A DNA stretch of 64,000 bases, taken from assembly GCF_016745395.1 (NCBI RefSeq), contig NZ_JAERVJ010000001.1:682001-746000 (forward strand), written 5' to 3'. Of the stretch, positions 37,939-49,005 are shown piece after piece (positions within the stretch are counted from its first letter, which is position 1; the number at the start of each line of letters is the position of its first letter). Under the pieces are notes generated by a model that was not told where the DNA came from, did no database searches, and saw only the letters and a program-made list of their open reading frames with translations. Both the position numbers and the translations under genes were made by a program. This DNA comes from Methylocystis sp. Sn-Cys. GTDB lineage: Bacteria; Pseudomonadota; Alphaproteobacteria; Rhizobiales; Beijerinckiaceae.

Positions 37939-39183
37939 GGTCAGGTTCCGCCGTTTCGTCCACCGGAACGGGATGTTCTTCCAATTCAGCTTCGATAATG
38001 TCGCCGTGCGGCTCTTCAGGCGCAAGCTCTGAACGCTTCGCGGCGACTTCTCTTATGCATTCCCCGATCACGGGGTTGCGCGCAATGAGCGTCTGCAGGT
38101 CGTAGGCCTGTAAAATCAACAGCTTTGTCGGCGCCAGGGCGCGCACATTGGCGGTTCGCGGCGTCTGATGCAGAATCGCCATCTCGCCGAAAAATTGTCC
38201 GACGCCGAGCCGAACCACTTGTGTGGGAAGCTGGACTTCGACCTCTCCCTCCGCGATGAAATACATCGACTGGGCAATATCGCCGCGTCGGACAATCAAG
38301 GCGCCAGCAGGAATTGACTGCGCGTTGAGATAACGCATGATCTCCGCGATGGCGCTCGCGTCGAGCTCGCGGAACAGCGGCACGCTCGCCACCATGCTCC
38401 AGGTGACGACGAATTCGCGCCTGTGAATTTCCTCCGCAAAAGCGGATGCGACGATGCCGACGGGAAGACCCAGCATGACATAGCCCGTCACCATTGTGAT
38501 CGAGGCGATGATGCGCCCGGCGAGGGTGATCGGAACGACGTCGCCATAGCCGACGGTTGTAATGGTCACGATCGCCCACCACATGGCGGCGGGAATCGAG
38601 CCGAATGCTTTCGGCTGGGCGTCGTGCTCGACGAGATGGATCGCCGCGGCAGAAAAAAGAACGGCGCCGAAGAGGAGGATGCCGGTCGCCAGCAACGCCT
38701 TCCGCTCAGCCTCCATCACCGCGATAAGGGTGCGGATGCCAGCCGAATAGCGCGCCAGTTTAAAAAAGCGCAGAAGGCGCAACAGCAGCAGGACTCGCAG
38801 GTCCGCCGAAAAGAGATAGGACAGGTAAAAAGGCAGAACCGTCAAAAGATCGATGATCGCAAACCAAGAAGCGATGAACGCAAGGCGCGCGCGCGTCGCG
38901 GTGCAGTCGGAATAAGGCGTATGCTCCGGAGCCGACCATAGCCGCAACAGATATTCGACTGTGAAGACGCTCACGGCAAGCCGCTCGATCGACAGGAACA
39001 GATCGCGAAAGCGGCGATCATATTCCGGCACAGATTCGAGAACGACCGAGAGGACGGATAAAGCCACGAGTGTAATGAGCGCGCGATGCACAAAGCGGGT
39101 CGCGCGATCATTGACGCCGCCATCGAGAATATGATGCACGCGCCGGCGCAACCGGTGATACCAGCCGCGCGGAGTTTGCTGCG

Positions 39184-39187
<4 letters not shown>
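37928..39187 (-). CDS. Potassium channel with cyclic-nucleotide-binding-type domain
   Basis: 419 residues with six membrane segments and a pore: S4-like '[18 protein letters not shown]', selectivity filter 'TTVGYGD' at about 210-216, S6 '[17 protein letters not shown]'. The last ~150 residues are a cNMP-binding fold ('[19 protein letters not shown]', with the phosphate-cassette Arg). The build resembles MloK1-type channels, although S4 has few positive charges, so voltage sensing is doubtful. Start at 39187 overlaps the alaS stop (ATGA), so it is co-translated with alaS; an upstream frame to 39223 is spurious. Confidence 0.9.
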
Positions 39188-41853
<2,666 letters not shown>

Positions 41854-42006
41854 TATGCGTCTCTCTCGGGCGCGACCGGGATGCCCCCGATCATATGGTG
41901 ATTGGTAAGCCGGACGAAAGCGTGTCCGACGGGTCGTGCCGCCCCGGCTTTACGAGGCGCGTATCTGTCGCCGGGCGATATGCCAGTCCGCAAGCTTTTC
42001 GGCAAT

Positions 42007-42031
42007 GAAAAAGGCCCGCGGGCGGGCCTTT
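42007..42031 (-). terminator. recA intrinsic terminator
   Basis: Arms aaaggcccgc/gcgggccttt (42010-42019 and 42022-42031). On the minus strand the hairpin is followed by TTTTT, about 37 bases past the recA stop. It separates recA from alaS. Confidence 0.85.
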
Positions 42032-42068
42032 GAAAACCGGGAGATACGAGCAGGGAGGGTCAGTCCGC

Positions 42069-43157
42069 CTATTCCTTGTCGTCGCCGTCGCCGGCATCCA
42101 GAATTTTCTCGGCGATAAGGCCCGAGTTTTCGCGGATCGCTTGCTCGATGCGCTGTGCGGCTTCCGGGTTCTGGCGCAAAAAGCTTTTGGCGTTTTCGCG
42201 GCCCTGGCCGAGGCGTTGGCTGTCGTAGGAGAACCAGGCGCCTGATTTGTCGACAACGCCGGCCTTCACGCCAAGATCGATGAGTTCGCCGAGCTTCGAG
42301 ACGCCTTCGCCATACATGATGTCGAATTCCACCTGTTTGAAAGGCGGGGCGACCTTGTTCTTGACCACCTTGACGCGCGTCTGGTTGCCGATGGTTTCGT
42401 CGCGCTCCTTGATCGCGCCGATGCGGCGAATGTCGAGACGCACCGACGCGTAGAATTTCAGCGCATTGCCGCCCGTCGTCGTTTCCGGCGAGCCATACAT
42501 GACGCCGATCTTCATGCGGATCTGGTTGATGAAGATGACGAGCGTGTTGGAGCGGGCAATGGAGGCGGTCAGCTTGCGCAGCGCCTGGCTCATCAGGCGG
42601 GCCTGGAGACCGGGCTGCACCTCGCCCATTTCGCCTTCGATCTCGGCGCGCGGCGTCAAGGCGGCGACCGAATCGATGACGAGCACGTCGACCGCGCCGG
42701 AGCGCACCAGCGTGTCGGTGATCTCCAGCGCCTGCTCGCCCGTGTCGGGCTGAGAAATCAGCAGCTCGTCGAGATTGACGCCGAGCTTGCGGGCGTAGAC
42801 CGGATCGAGCGCATGTTCGGCGTCGACGAAAGCGCAGACGCCGCCGAGCTTCTGCGCCTCGGCGATGACATGCAGGGTCAGCGTGGTTTTGCCCGAGGAT
42901 TCGGGGCCGTAAATTTCGACGATGCGACCGCGTGGCAGGCCGCCGACGCCAAGCGCGATGTCGAGGCCCAGCGAGCCGGTGGAAATGGTCTCGATCTCGA
43001 CGGCTTTCTGATTTTTGCCGAGCCGCATGATCGAGCCCTTGCCGAAGGCGCGCTCGATCTGCGACAGGGCGGCGTCCAACGCCTTGGTCTTGTCCACGGA
43101 CGATCCTTCCACGAGGCGGAGATTAGCTTGGCTCACGGCTGAAATCCCTTCTGGCAT
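42069..43157 (-). CDS. recA: Recombinase RecA
   Basis: Strand-exchange ATPase and LexA co-protease. 362 residues from ATG 43157; family start '[20 protein letters not shown]', Walker A '[13 protein letters not shown]', L2 '[20 protein letters not shown]' and the acidic C-terminus ('DAGDGDDKE') are present. A frame extending to 43202 has no family likeness. Monocistronic, with its own terminator. A transposon is inserted 77 bases upstream of the start codon, in what was its LexA operator. Confidence 0.99.
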   Translation of the reverse strand: MPEGISAVSQANLRLVEGSSVDKTKALDAALSQIERAFGKGSIMRLGKNQKAVEIETISTGSLGLDIALGVGGLPRGRIVEIYGPESSGKTTLTLHVIAEAQKLGGVCAFVDAEHALDPVYARKLGVNLDELLISQPDTGEQALEITDTLVRSGAVDVLVIDSVAALTPRAEIEGEMGEVQPGLQARLMSQALRKLTASIARSNTLVIFINQIRMKIGVMYGSPETTTGGNALKFYASVRLDIRRIGAIKERDETIGNQTRVKVVKNKVAPPFKQVEFDIMYGEGVSKLGELIDLGVKAGVVDKSGAWFSYDSQRLGQGRENAKSFLRQNPEAAQRIEQAIRENSGLIAEKILDAGDGDDKE

Positions 43158-43192
43158 GATTTCAATGGCGGGGGCAACAACAACTCTGACGC

Positions 43193-43221
43193 AATTGTGC
43201 ATGATTTGTTCTCGAAGCCAA
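43193..43221 (-). promoter_or_regulatory. recA: Candidate recA core promoter
   Basis: On the minus strand: TTGGCT (43216-43221), 17 bases, ACAATT (43193-43198). The -35 is good, the -10 weak. It lies wholly between the transposon and recA, so it would survive the insertion. Confidence 0.4.
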
Positions 43222-43236
43222 GTTCATTTTTTGTCC
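43222..43236. promoter_or_regulatory. LexA box of recA, broken by the transposon
   Basis: Present sequence is GTTC-ATTTTTT-GTCC; the last two bases belong to the transposon end. Joining 43222-43234 to 45541-45542 restores GTTC-ATTTTTT-GTTC, an exact match to the alphaproteobacterial LexA consensus GTTC-N7-GTTC. The box would have lain directly upstream of the candidate -35. Confidence 0.75.
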
Positions 43237-43275
43237 CAATTATGCACTTTGCATAACAGACGAAAGGAACTAGGT

Positions 43276-44343
43276 TTGATACACTCGGTCAACTGGCGAG
43301 ACCTCGAATTTGAAATGATCGCTTTGCCGTTCCTTTCAGAACGCGGGGTGCCACAGAATCATTGGGTTAGGGTTGGCATGCCGCAGATTCCGCCTTCCGT
43401 CACAAATAGCGTGTTCTTTCTCTACGACAGCGTTGAATCCGCAAAATCGGGGGAAAGACCGGGCGGGACGGGCTTCATAGTTGCTTATTCGGACAGCCCG
43501 CTATTCCCGGCCGAGACGGCGTTTTATGGCGTGACGAATTGGCATGTCGCCTGTGAAGGAGGGTGCTCCGTTATAAGGCTAAATACAAAAGATGGCGGCA
43601 CAGACATTATTGAAATATTCCCAGAACAGTGGGAGTTCATCCCTGGTCGATATGACTTAGCCGCCGTCCGATTGCAATTTAGTAGCATTCACGACGTTTC
43701 CGCCGTAAACATAGGAGATTTCGTTATCCGGCAGAGCACTCAGACGCGCATTAAGTCAGATGTTGGAATTGGTGAAGACGTATTCATGATCGGATTATTT
43801 ATAGATCATTTCGGAAAAGGCGTGAATATACCAAGTGCACGCTTTGGTCACATCAGTATGCTACCAGATGAGCGGGCCTTAATTAAGCAGCCGACCACAT
43901 ATGACGGCGTAAGCTACTTGATTGACATCCACTCAAGGGCTGGATTTTCAGGGTCTCCCGTTTACGTCTACAGAACATTTGGTTCCGACCTGAAGCAAAA
44001 ATTCGGGGAAAGCATCAATGGTCTGGACTTACAAATCGATTCGATTCAGGTTGACGATCTTGGGCGTCCGGGCGGACGAACCAGTGGCCGCGTGCGTGGT
44101 TCCAGGGGAACAATTAACTACAACGGCATGCTAAAGTTATTGGGGATTTATTGGGGAAGGTTCCCTGAGCAGGCGGGCGCCCCCGGTAGCGAACTCAGTG
44201 GCACAGGATGCGTTATTCCCGCGTGGCAGATATTAGAGTTGCTCAACATCCCCGCTCTGGCGGCAGAGCGCGAGAGGAAAACCGCCGCTTTCAATGCCGC
44301 CTTACAGAAGGTGCGGGACGGATCAACCCCAGTCACGAAGTAA
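43276..44343 (+). CDS. Trypsin-like serine peptidase, transposon passenger
   Basis: 355 residues from TTG at 43276, which has AAGGA seven bases upstream (next in-frame ATG: 43315, no site). The chymotrypsin-fold triad is readable: His90 in 'GVTNWHVAC', Asp127 in 'RYDLAAVRL', Ser225 in 'RAGFSGSPVYVY'; 'GGTGFIVAY' is the usual first-barrel strand. No signal peptide, so it is probably cytoplasmic. The C-terminal ~130 residues include a Gly/Arg-rich loop and 'GTGCVIPAWQILELLNIP'. It lies inside the transposon on the strand opposite the transposase; AT-rich codon use differs from the host. Target unknown. Confidence 0.8.
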   Translation: MIHSVNWRDLEFEMIALPFLSERGVPQNHWVRVGMPQIPPSVTNSVFFLYDSVESAKSGERPGGTGFIVAYSDSPLFPAETAFYGVTNWHVACEGGCSVIRLNTKDGGTDIIEIFPEQWEFIPGRYDLAAVRLQFSSIHDVSAVNIGDFVIRQSTQTRIKSDVGIGEDVFMIGLFIDHFGKGVNIPSARFGHISMLPDERALIKQPTTYDGVSYLIDIHSRAGFSGSPVYVYRTFGSDLKQKFGESINGLDLQIDSIQVDDLGRPGGRTSGRVRGSRGTINYNGMLKLLGIYWGRFPEQAGAPGSELSGTGCVIPAWQILELLNIPALAAERERKTAAFNAALQKVRDGSTPVTK

Positions 44344-44351
44344 GCGACGCG

Positions 44352-44513
44352 ATGACCGACGAACAGTTATCTGATGAGGAAATCGTAAAGCGGCGCGACG
44401 GTGCCATTCGCCGCGCGCTCAATACACCAGCGCCCCCGAAGGTGAAAAAGCCGCCCGCGAGGAAGGCCCCTAAAAAGCCTCAAGCCAAGACAAAAGGCGG
44501 CGAAGCTTCTTAA
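44352..44513 (+). CDS. Small basic protein, second transposon passenger
   Basis: 53 residues: an acidic start (MTDEQLSDEEIVKRRDGAIR) and a Lys/Pro-rich tail ('KPPARKAPKKPQAK'), likely disordered and nucleic-acid binding. It begins eight bases after the peptidase stop, so the two are probably co-transcribed. It ends 32 bases from the convergent transposase stop. No known domain. Confidence 0.6.
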   Translation: MTDEQLSDEEIVKRRDGAIRRALNTPAPPKVKKPPARKAPKKPQAKTKGGEAS

Positions 44514-44545
44514 GAGTGCGTTTCGCCCGCTCGCGTTGAACTAGG

Positions 44546-45469
44546 TCAACGATATTTGAGGCGCTTGCCTTCGCCGCCGCGAATGGCGCGATGCGTGCGC
44601 TCCGTATCGTCAACGCCAAGGCCGGAACGATTCGAATAACGGAAATCGAATTCGTTCAGATACGCCTGCAAATGCTGCTCGCCGCAGTGGTGATACACCC
44701 CGCGCATGCCGCGCTTGAAAATCCCGAAGTAGCCTTCAACGGTGTTCGTGGTCGTCTCCCCGCGAACATACTCGCCGCTGCCGTGGTTGACCGACTCATG
44801 CGCGGCGAACGCCTTTCCGGGCTTCTTGTAATGCTGGGCCTCATCGGTGTTCAGCGTCGAGTCGAGAACGACGTGAGCGCCGAGAACCTTCTTGATCGTC
44901 AAGATCGTCAGATCGTCTACCTTGATTGAGACAGAGCGCCCGCCACGCTCAACCATCGTCAAAACCTTCTGCTTGGTCGCGGCGCCGCGATGGCCCTGCC
45001 AGCCTTTGCCGGTCACAAAGCGCTGGCCAGGCTTGCTGATGAAAGTTTCATCGACCTCAACGGTCTTGCCCTCACCGCCAAGCGGCTCAGGGTCGCGATC
45101 GGCCATCGCCTCGCGGATGCGATGCGCCATAAACCAAGCCGTGCGGTAGGAGCCCAAGCCGAGATTGCGCATAAGCTGATGAGCTGAAATGCCCTTCTTG
45201 CTGGACGCCATCAGGTGGAAGCCGAGCGCCCACTTGTTCAACGGGACGTGGGACGACTCCATGACGGTCCCAACCGTCACGGTGAAATGCTCTCGGCACG
45301 AGCGGCAAACGAACAGGCCGGGGCGATGAGACTTGCCTTCAAGGCGCGTCGCCTGATCCACAACGCCGCAGTGCGGGCAAACCGGTTTGCCGTCTGGCCA
45401 GCGGATGCGCTCGAAATGCGCGCGGGCAGCAGCTTCGTCAGTGAAAATGGGATCGGTCAGATTCGTCAT
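44546..45469 (-). CDS. IS1595-family (ISXO2-like) transposase
   Basis: 307 residues. N-terminal zinc ribbon with Cys31/34 ('CPHC') and Cys55/58 ('CRSC'), then a DDE-type core: Asp140 in 'VEVDETFI', Asp203 in 'VVLDSTLNTDEAQHY', and Asn242/Glu245 in 'TTNTVEGYFGIFKRGMRGVYHH' (quoted in part: 'NTVEGYFGIFKRG'). The D-D-N/E arrangement and the CxxC pairs are typical of IS1595. GGAG precedes ATG 45469. Reading frame intact, so the element may still move. Confidence 0.95.
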   Translation of the reverse strand: MTNLTDPIFTDEAAARAHFERIRWPDGKPVCPHCGVVDQATRLEGKSHRPGLFVCRSCREHFTVTVGTVMESSHVPLNKWALGFHLMASSKKGISAHQLMRNLGLGSYRTAWFMAHRIREAMADRDPEPLGGEGKTVEVDETFISKPGQRFVTGKGWQGHRGAATKQKVLTMVERGGRSVSIKVDDLTILTIKKVLGAHVVLDSTLNTDEAQHYKKPGKAFAAHESVNHGSGEYVRGETTTNTVEGYFGIFKRGMRGVYHHCGEQHLQAYLNEFDFRYSNRSGLGVDDTERTHRAIRGGEGKRLKYR

Positions 45470-45655
45470 TGTTTAGCTCCAATGACAAGAACTCTACCGG
45501 AACAACGGTGTTATGTAAAGTGCATAATACCCTTTTTTGTTCGCGTGAATATAAAAGCCGAGAAGGCGACTGCTACCGTGACCATGGGAGCCTCGCCGCC
45601 ATCGGGCGCAGGTCGCGATATTGACGCGGGCCTTGCCGCTTCCCATCTGCGGGCC

Positions 45656-46099
45656 ATGCGCCCTCGCATCCCCGCCGTCATGCCCTCTGTTGTCGTCCGC
45701 TCGGCGCTTCTGGTTTTGGCCCTTGCGCCCTTTGCCGCGCGCGCCGACGACGCTCCGCCGTCCATTATCGCGCCGGAAACCGAACGCTTCACGCTCCAGC
45801 CCGCCGATGGCGGGTTTTTGCGCATGAACAAGGACACGGGCGCGGTTTCCTTCTGCTCGGTGAAGGACGGCGTTTCCGTCTGCCGGATGGGCGCCGACGA
45901 CCGCGCGGCTTTGGAAGCCGAGATCGAGCGTCTGCGCGCCGAAAACACGCGGCTGAAGGCTGCGGGCGTCGCGCCGCGCAGGCCCTCGACGCTGCCCGAT
46001 GAACAGGAGTTCGAAAAGGCGCTTTCCTTTACCGAGCGGTTTCTGAGACGCATAATGCGGCTCTTCAAGGAGGAAGCGCCGACGGGAGGCGCGCTATGA
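45656..46099 (+). CDS. Small exported protein with coiled-coil segment
   Basis: 147 residues. The signal peptide is 'VVVRSALLVLALAPFAARA'; the mature protein has two Cys ('SFCSVKDGVSVCRMG') and a heptad-rich helix 'RAALEAEIERLRAENTRLKA'. Start could be 45656 or 45680; neither has a good ribosome site. It is followed after 19 bases by a DUF6460-like gene. Family not recognised; alphaproteobacteria often carry one such short periplasmic protein with a Cys pair. Confidence 0.65.
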   Translation: MRPRIPAVMPSVVVRSALLVLALAPFAARADDAPPSIIAPETERFTLQPADGGFLRMNKDTGAVSFCSVKDGVSVCRMGADDRAALEAEIERLRAENTRLKAAGVAPRRPSTLPDEQEFEKALSFTERFLRRIMRLFKEEAPTGGAL

Positions 46100-46118
46100 G
46101 CGCAGGAGCCATGCGCCG

Positions 46119-46520
46119 ATGACCGATGAGAGCCCCTTCTCCAACTGGCCCCATCTCGATAAGAAACCGCCGCGCCCCGAGCGCGAATATTTGATCCTCC
46201 CCGGCGCAGCCGAAGCGGAACGCACTACGGAACCCTTGCACATGGCGTCGAATAACGGGCTCGAAAATTTTCTCGGCGGCTCGCCCCTCAATGTGGTCGT
46301 CCGCCTTTTCTTTATCTCGCTTGTCGTCGGCGCTTTGCTGATGTGGCTGGAATTGCGGCCGATCGACATTCTGCATGGCGTGCAGGCTTTTATCGACCGC
46401 ATTTCGTCGCTGGGCTTGGGCGCTGTGAAGGAGCTTTTCAGCTATGTGCTGGCGGGCGCGGTGTTTGTGGTGCCGGCGTGGCTCGTGCTGCGGCTGATGA
46501 ATATGGGCGGGCGGCGGTAG
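46119..46520 (+). CDS. DUF6460-like integral membrane protein
   Basis: 133 residues: ~55 hydrophilic residues, then two membrane helices ('VVVRLFFISLVVGALLMWL' and 'LFSYVLAGAVFVVPAWLVL') joined by an amphipathic stretch. The pattern 'GGSPLNVVVRL' plus 'AWLVLRL' fits the alphaproteobacterial DUF6460 family, function unknown. Probably co-transcribed with the exported protein gene upstream. Confidence 0.7.
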   Translation: MTDESPFSNWPHLDKKPPRPEREYLILPGAAEAERTTEPLHMASNNGLENFLGGSPLNVVVRLFFISLVVGALLMWLELRPIDILHGVQAFIDRISSLGLGAVKELFSYVLAGAVFVVPAWLVLRLMNMGGRR

Positions 46521-46559
46521 GCGCTGGCCTCTCAGAAGCCCTGCTCGTCCGCGAAGCCT

Positions 46560-46823
46560 CGTACGAGATCCGCTTGATTGGTTCGCTGTCATTCCCGACG
46601 CTCGCGTCGTTTGGACACAGAGGAAATCACCGCCGTCATTGCGAGGAGGCGGAGCCGGACGAAGCAATCCAGGGCCGCATCGCTGCTCTGGATTGCTTCG
46701 CTCCGCTCGCAATGACGGGCGCTGAATAACACCAGCGCTTTTCGGGCTCTGGATTCCCGGTCGGGCTTTCAGCCCGCCGGGAATGACAAGTCCCCATGCG
46801 AGCTATTCAAACGGAAACGGTAT
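46560..46823 (+). repeat. Composite interspersed repeat E5 (type B and A hairpins)
   Basis: Ends 'gatccgcttgattggttcg' and 'aaacggaaacggtat'. The interior carries the left part of type B, then a full type A hairpin (46634-46717), then the right part of type B (46745-46790), i.e. type A nested inside type B. Nothing else was seen in 46521-46878. Confidence 0.85.
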
Positions 46824-46878
46824 CACGGACCATGCTTTTCCCAGATAGCGCGGCGACCGCGCGGTGAAGCCAATCGGT

Positions 46879-47757
46879 CTATCGCCGTCTTATTGTCGAG
46901 GTCAGATCGTCCGGATCGTAGCGTCGCGGCGGCAGCGGCGCATCCGGCGCGTTGATCGGCCCGAGGCTGTCGCCGCCGTCGAAGGCTGCGGCGGGCGGAC
47001 GGCCGGTCGTGTCATTATCCGTCTCCTCGCCGGCCATGGGCCTGGCGTTCCGCATGGCGACGAGCGGCGACTGGTCGGGCGGCGGCAGGGTCTCCTCGGG
47101 CGCGGGCTTGCAGATCGTGCGGGAGCGGCCGTGCTGCGCCAGATCGACGTGGATGTGGTTGTAGTGGAAGGCGTTGGAGCCCGGCGACAGCACTGTCGAG
47201 AAATGCGCGCAGGAACCGCGATGCACGTCCATCAGGAAGGCGCGCGTCTGCTCCTCGCCGCGCCACCAATCGCTCACCAGCGTGATCTTGCGGCCGTCCT
47301 CCAGCACGAAGCCGCCGATATCGAGCGCATTGCCGAAGGAATGTTCGGAAAGCTGCGCGCCGCTCTGATTATTCATGCCGCGGCAGGCGTAGGAGCCCAT
47401 GGAGTCGATGCGCACGACGCGTTGGCCGAAACGCGCCTGCGCGGCGGGTTGCACCGTGTCGGCGACCCAGGATTCGAGCTCCGCCACCATGGGGCAGTCG
47501 AGCGTCGCCGTGGAATTGAAGGCGACGGCGCCGCCCTGCAGCGCGGTCACTTTGAACGGCTTGGTGAGCCCGCAAATGCCGGGGCCTTCGAGCTCATTCG
47601 CCAGAGCGATGAATTCTGTCGGCTGCACGCGGCGCTGCGCGATGCAGGCGTTTTCGGCGTGCGTGCGCCAGGCCGGGCGCTGCGGTCTGAACGGCCCGGA
47701 GCAGCCGCCAAGCGTTGCGGCGACCAGAAGCAGGAGGAGTGTGGCGCGGCGGAGCAT
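46879..47757 (-). CDS. Extensin-like lipoprotein, VanY/MepA-type fold
   Basis: 292 residues. A lipoprotein signal is seen ('LLLLVAATLGGC', Cys19). The 'extensin-like' C-terminal domain has the zinc-peptidase pattern 'HSFGNALDIGGF' and 'HYNHIHVDLAQH', matching LAS-type D,D-peptidases despite its misleading family name. It probably acts on peptidoglycan in the periplasm. The tail after the domain is Pro/Asp/Arg-rich and likely disordered. Single gene on the minus strand. Confidence 0.87.
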   Translation of the reverse strand: MLRRATLLLLLVAATLGGCSGPFRPQRPAWRTHAENACIAQRRVQPTEFIALANELEGPGICGLTKPFKVTALQGGAVAFNSTATLDCPMVAELESWVADTVQPAAQARFGQRVVRIDSMGSYACRGMNNQSGAQLSEHSFGNALDIGGFVLEDGRKITLVSDWWRGEEQTRAFLMDVHRGSCAHFSTVLSPGSNAFHYNHIHVDLAQHGRSRTICKPAPEETLPPPDQSPLVAMRNARPMAGEETDNDTTGRPPAAAFDGGDSLGPINAPDAPLPPRRYDPDDLTSTIRRR

Positions 47758-47852
47758 GCCGCCTAGGGTTACGAAGTCTTCGTTAACCGGGCGTCGAAAA
47801 GTTTAGTTAACAGCGCGATATTCCAGGCGTGTGGCGCGGCTGCCCCAAACGG

Positions 47853-47884
47853 CTGCGGCCGGCGTTTCCGCCGGCCGCAGTTTT
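47853..47884. terminator. Long hairpin between convergent-facing ends
   Basis: A perfect 12-bp stem (ctgcggccggcg/cgccggccgcag, 47853-47864 and 47869-47880) with a 4-base loop. TTTT follows on the plus side; on the minus side it lies 18 bases past the DUF2852 gene stop. No plus-strand gene precedes it, so it probably ends the DUF2852 transcript. Confidence 0.6.
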
Positions 47885-47898
47885 ACAGTTTCGATTTC

Positions 47899-48363
47899 TT
47901 ACTGTGCGCTTCCCTTGCGGGCGCGCATAAAGCTTTCGAATTCGTCGCGGTCGCGGGCGCGGCGCAGCTCGGAGATATGTTCCGAGAATTCGCGCTCGGC
48001 CTCGGCGAGCTTGCGGCGCTCCTCTTCGAGACGGGCGAGCTCGCCCTCACGCCATTCGTCGAAGGCGACATTGCCTGTCGAGCGCATGAAGGAGGGGCCA
48101 GCCCAGCCGCGCGAGGCCTCCTTGGAGACGTCGCCGAAGGCGCTGCGCACTTTCGCGCCCTGCTCGGCCGCGAAGGAGAAGAGATCGCCCTCATAGCCGA
48201 AGCTCTTGCCCCATAGCTTCATGAACAGCAGGGCGAGACCGATCGGCCAGAAGATCATAAAGCCGATGACGATGGCCGCGACTTCGAACGGCCTCCAATG
48301 CGCGCATCCTCCCTGACGCCCCCAGGCGGAGGAGTGCATGCGGGAATCACGATCGCAGCTCAT
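47899..48363 (-). CDS. DUF2852 family membrane protein
   Basis: 154 residues from ATG 48363, which has GGAG seven bases upstream. One membrane helix ('VAAIVIGFMIFWPIGLALLF') is followed by a charged helical region with 'FDEWREGELARLEEERRKL' and 'RARDRDEFESFM', the DUF2852 hallmark. Function unknown. A palindrome 44 bases upstream of the start may control it. Confidence 0.85.
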   Translation of the reverse strand: MSCDRDSRMHSSAWGRQGGCAHWRPFEVAAIVIGFMIFWPIGLALLFMKLWGKSFGYEGDLFSFAAEQGAKVRSAFGDVSKEASRGWAGPSFMRSTGNVAFDEWREGELARLEEERRKLAEAEREFSEHISELRRARDRDEFESFMRARKGSAQ

Positions 48364-48406
48364 GTTTGGCTCCAGTTGATGGTCGGCCCCGGTCTCCCGG
48401 CGGCCG

Positions 48407-48431
48407 ATGTTAATGTTATACACATTAACAT
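48407..48431. promoter_or_regulatory. Perfect 9-bp palindrome upstream of the DUF2852 gene
   Basis: ATGTTAATG-TTATACA-CATTAACAT. The 25-base AT-rich palindrome is unlike its GC-rich surroundings and sits 44 bases from the ATG, the right place for an operator. No regulator could be assigned. Confidence 0.55.
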
Positions 48432-48509
48432 AGAGACCCGCAAGAAGGCGGAAGCCAGGCCGGCTTCCTTGCCGCGCCCCGCCGGATATCGGGACGCCGC
48501 AGCCATCTT

Positions 48510-48953
48510 TCAAGCGCCGTCAGGCTCGCAGCTCAAAATCCAGGTGCGGCTACAGAAGGCGACGTAAATGCGCTCCTGCCCGAGCGCATGTCCAAGCTCA
48601 TTCGCCAGCTCGTTGAGCATGGCTTCGATCTCGTCTTCGGGCAGGTGGCCGAGATAGGCGTGCACAGCTTCGCCGTTGAAGATCGCGACGGGCTCACGAT
48701 CGGAGCCGGCCGTGCCGTCGTCCTTCGGCCAAGCGTAGGTCACTTCCGCGCGGGTGAACATGCCCGAGAGCGCGGGCTTGCCCGCCTCGACGCGCCGCCG
48801 CATCCAACTGCGCGCCGTGCGAACGGCTTCCGAAATGTCATAGACCCGGCCCTCCGGGTCCCAGCCTTCTCGCAAACCGACCGTAATGCGGAAATCGCGC
48901 CGGGGTCCAAGAGAGCCCGGGACAATGCGATAAGGAGGCTTACTATCGCTCAT
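48510..48953 (-). CDS. Unknown soluble protein
   Basis: 147 residues from ATG 48953 (a longer frame to 49181 is out-of-frame shadow of the glycosyltransferase). Distinctive parts: 'ITVGLREGWDPEGRVYDISE', 'SGMFTRAEVTYAWPKDDG' and 'LANELGHALGQERIYVAF'. No signal peptide. It follows the glycosyltransferase by 52 bases on the same strand and could be the last gene of the lipid cluster. Family not recognised. Confidence 0.6.
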   Translation of the reverse strand: MSDSKPPYRIVPGSLGPRRDFRITVGLREGWDPEGRVYDISEAVRTARSWMRRRVEAGKPALSGMFTRAEVTYAWPKDDGTAGSDREPVAIFNGEAVHAYLGHLPEDEIEAMLNELANELGHALGQERIYVAFCSRTWILSCEPDGA

Positions 48954-49005
48954 GGGTCGAAAATTAGGGCGCGTCGGCGTGAGATGGCCATCCGCGCGAG
49001 CGTGC

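Larger units (their letters stand above)
43235..45532. mobile_element. IS1595-family transposon with passenger genes
   Basis: 2298 bases. Ends match as inverted repeats at 19 of 24 positions (43235-43258 against 45509-45532; shared core 'attatgcacttt'-'cataaca'). Flanked by the 8-bp direct repeat TTTTTTGT (43227-43234 and 45533-45540); IS1595 elements are known to make 8-bp duplications. It carries a transposase (minus) and two plus-strand passengers facing it. The passenger half is visibly AT-richer than the flanks, a sign of foreign origin. Confidence 0.9.

Noticed and set aside
43208-43225. GTTC-N10-GTTC ahead of recA as an intact LexA box
   Set aside because: The spacer is ten bases, not seven; the true box is the one at 43222 that the transposon split.
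45215-45655. N-terminal extension of the exported protein gene into the transposon
   Set aside because: The frame is open across the transposon edge by chance; the signal peptide begins at about 45656-45680 and no start upstream has a ribosome site.
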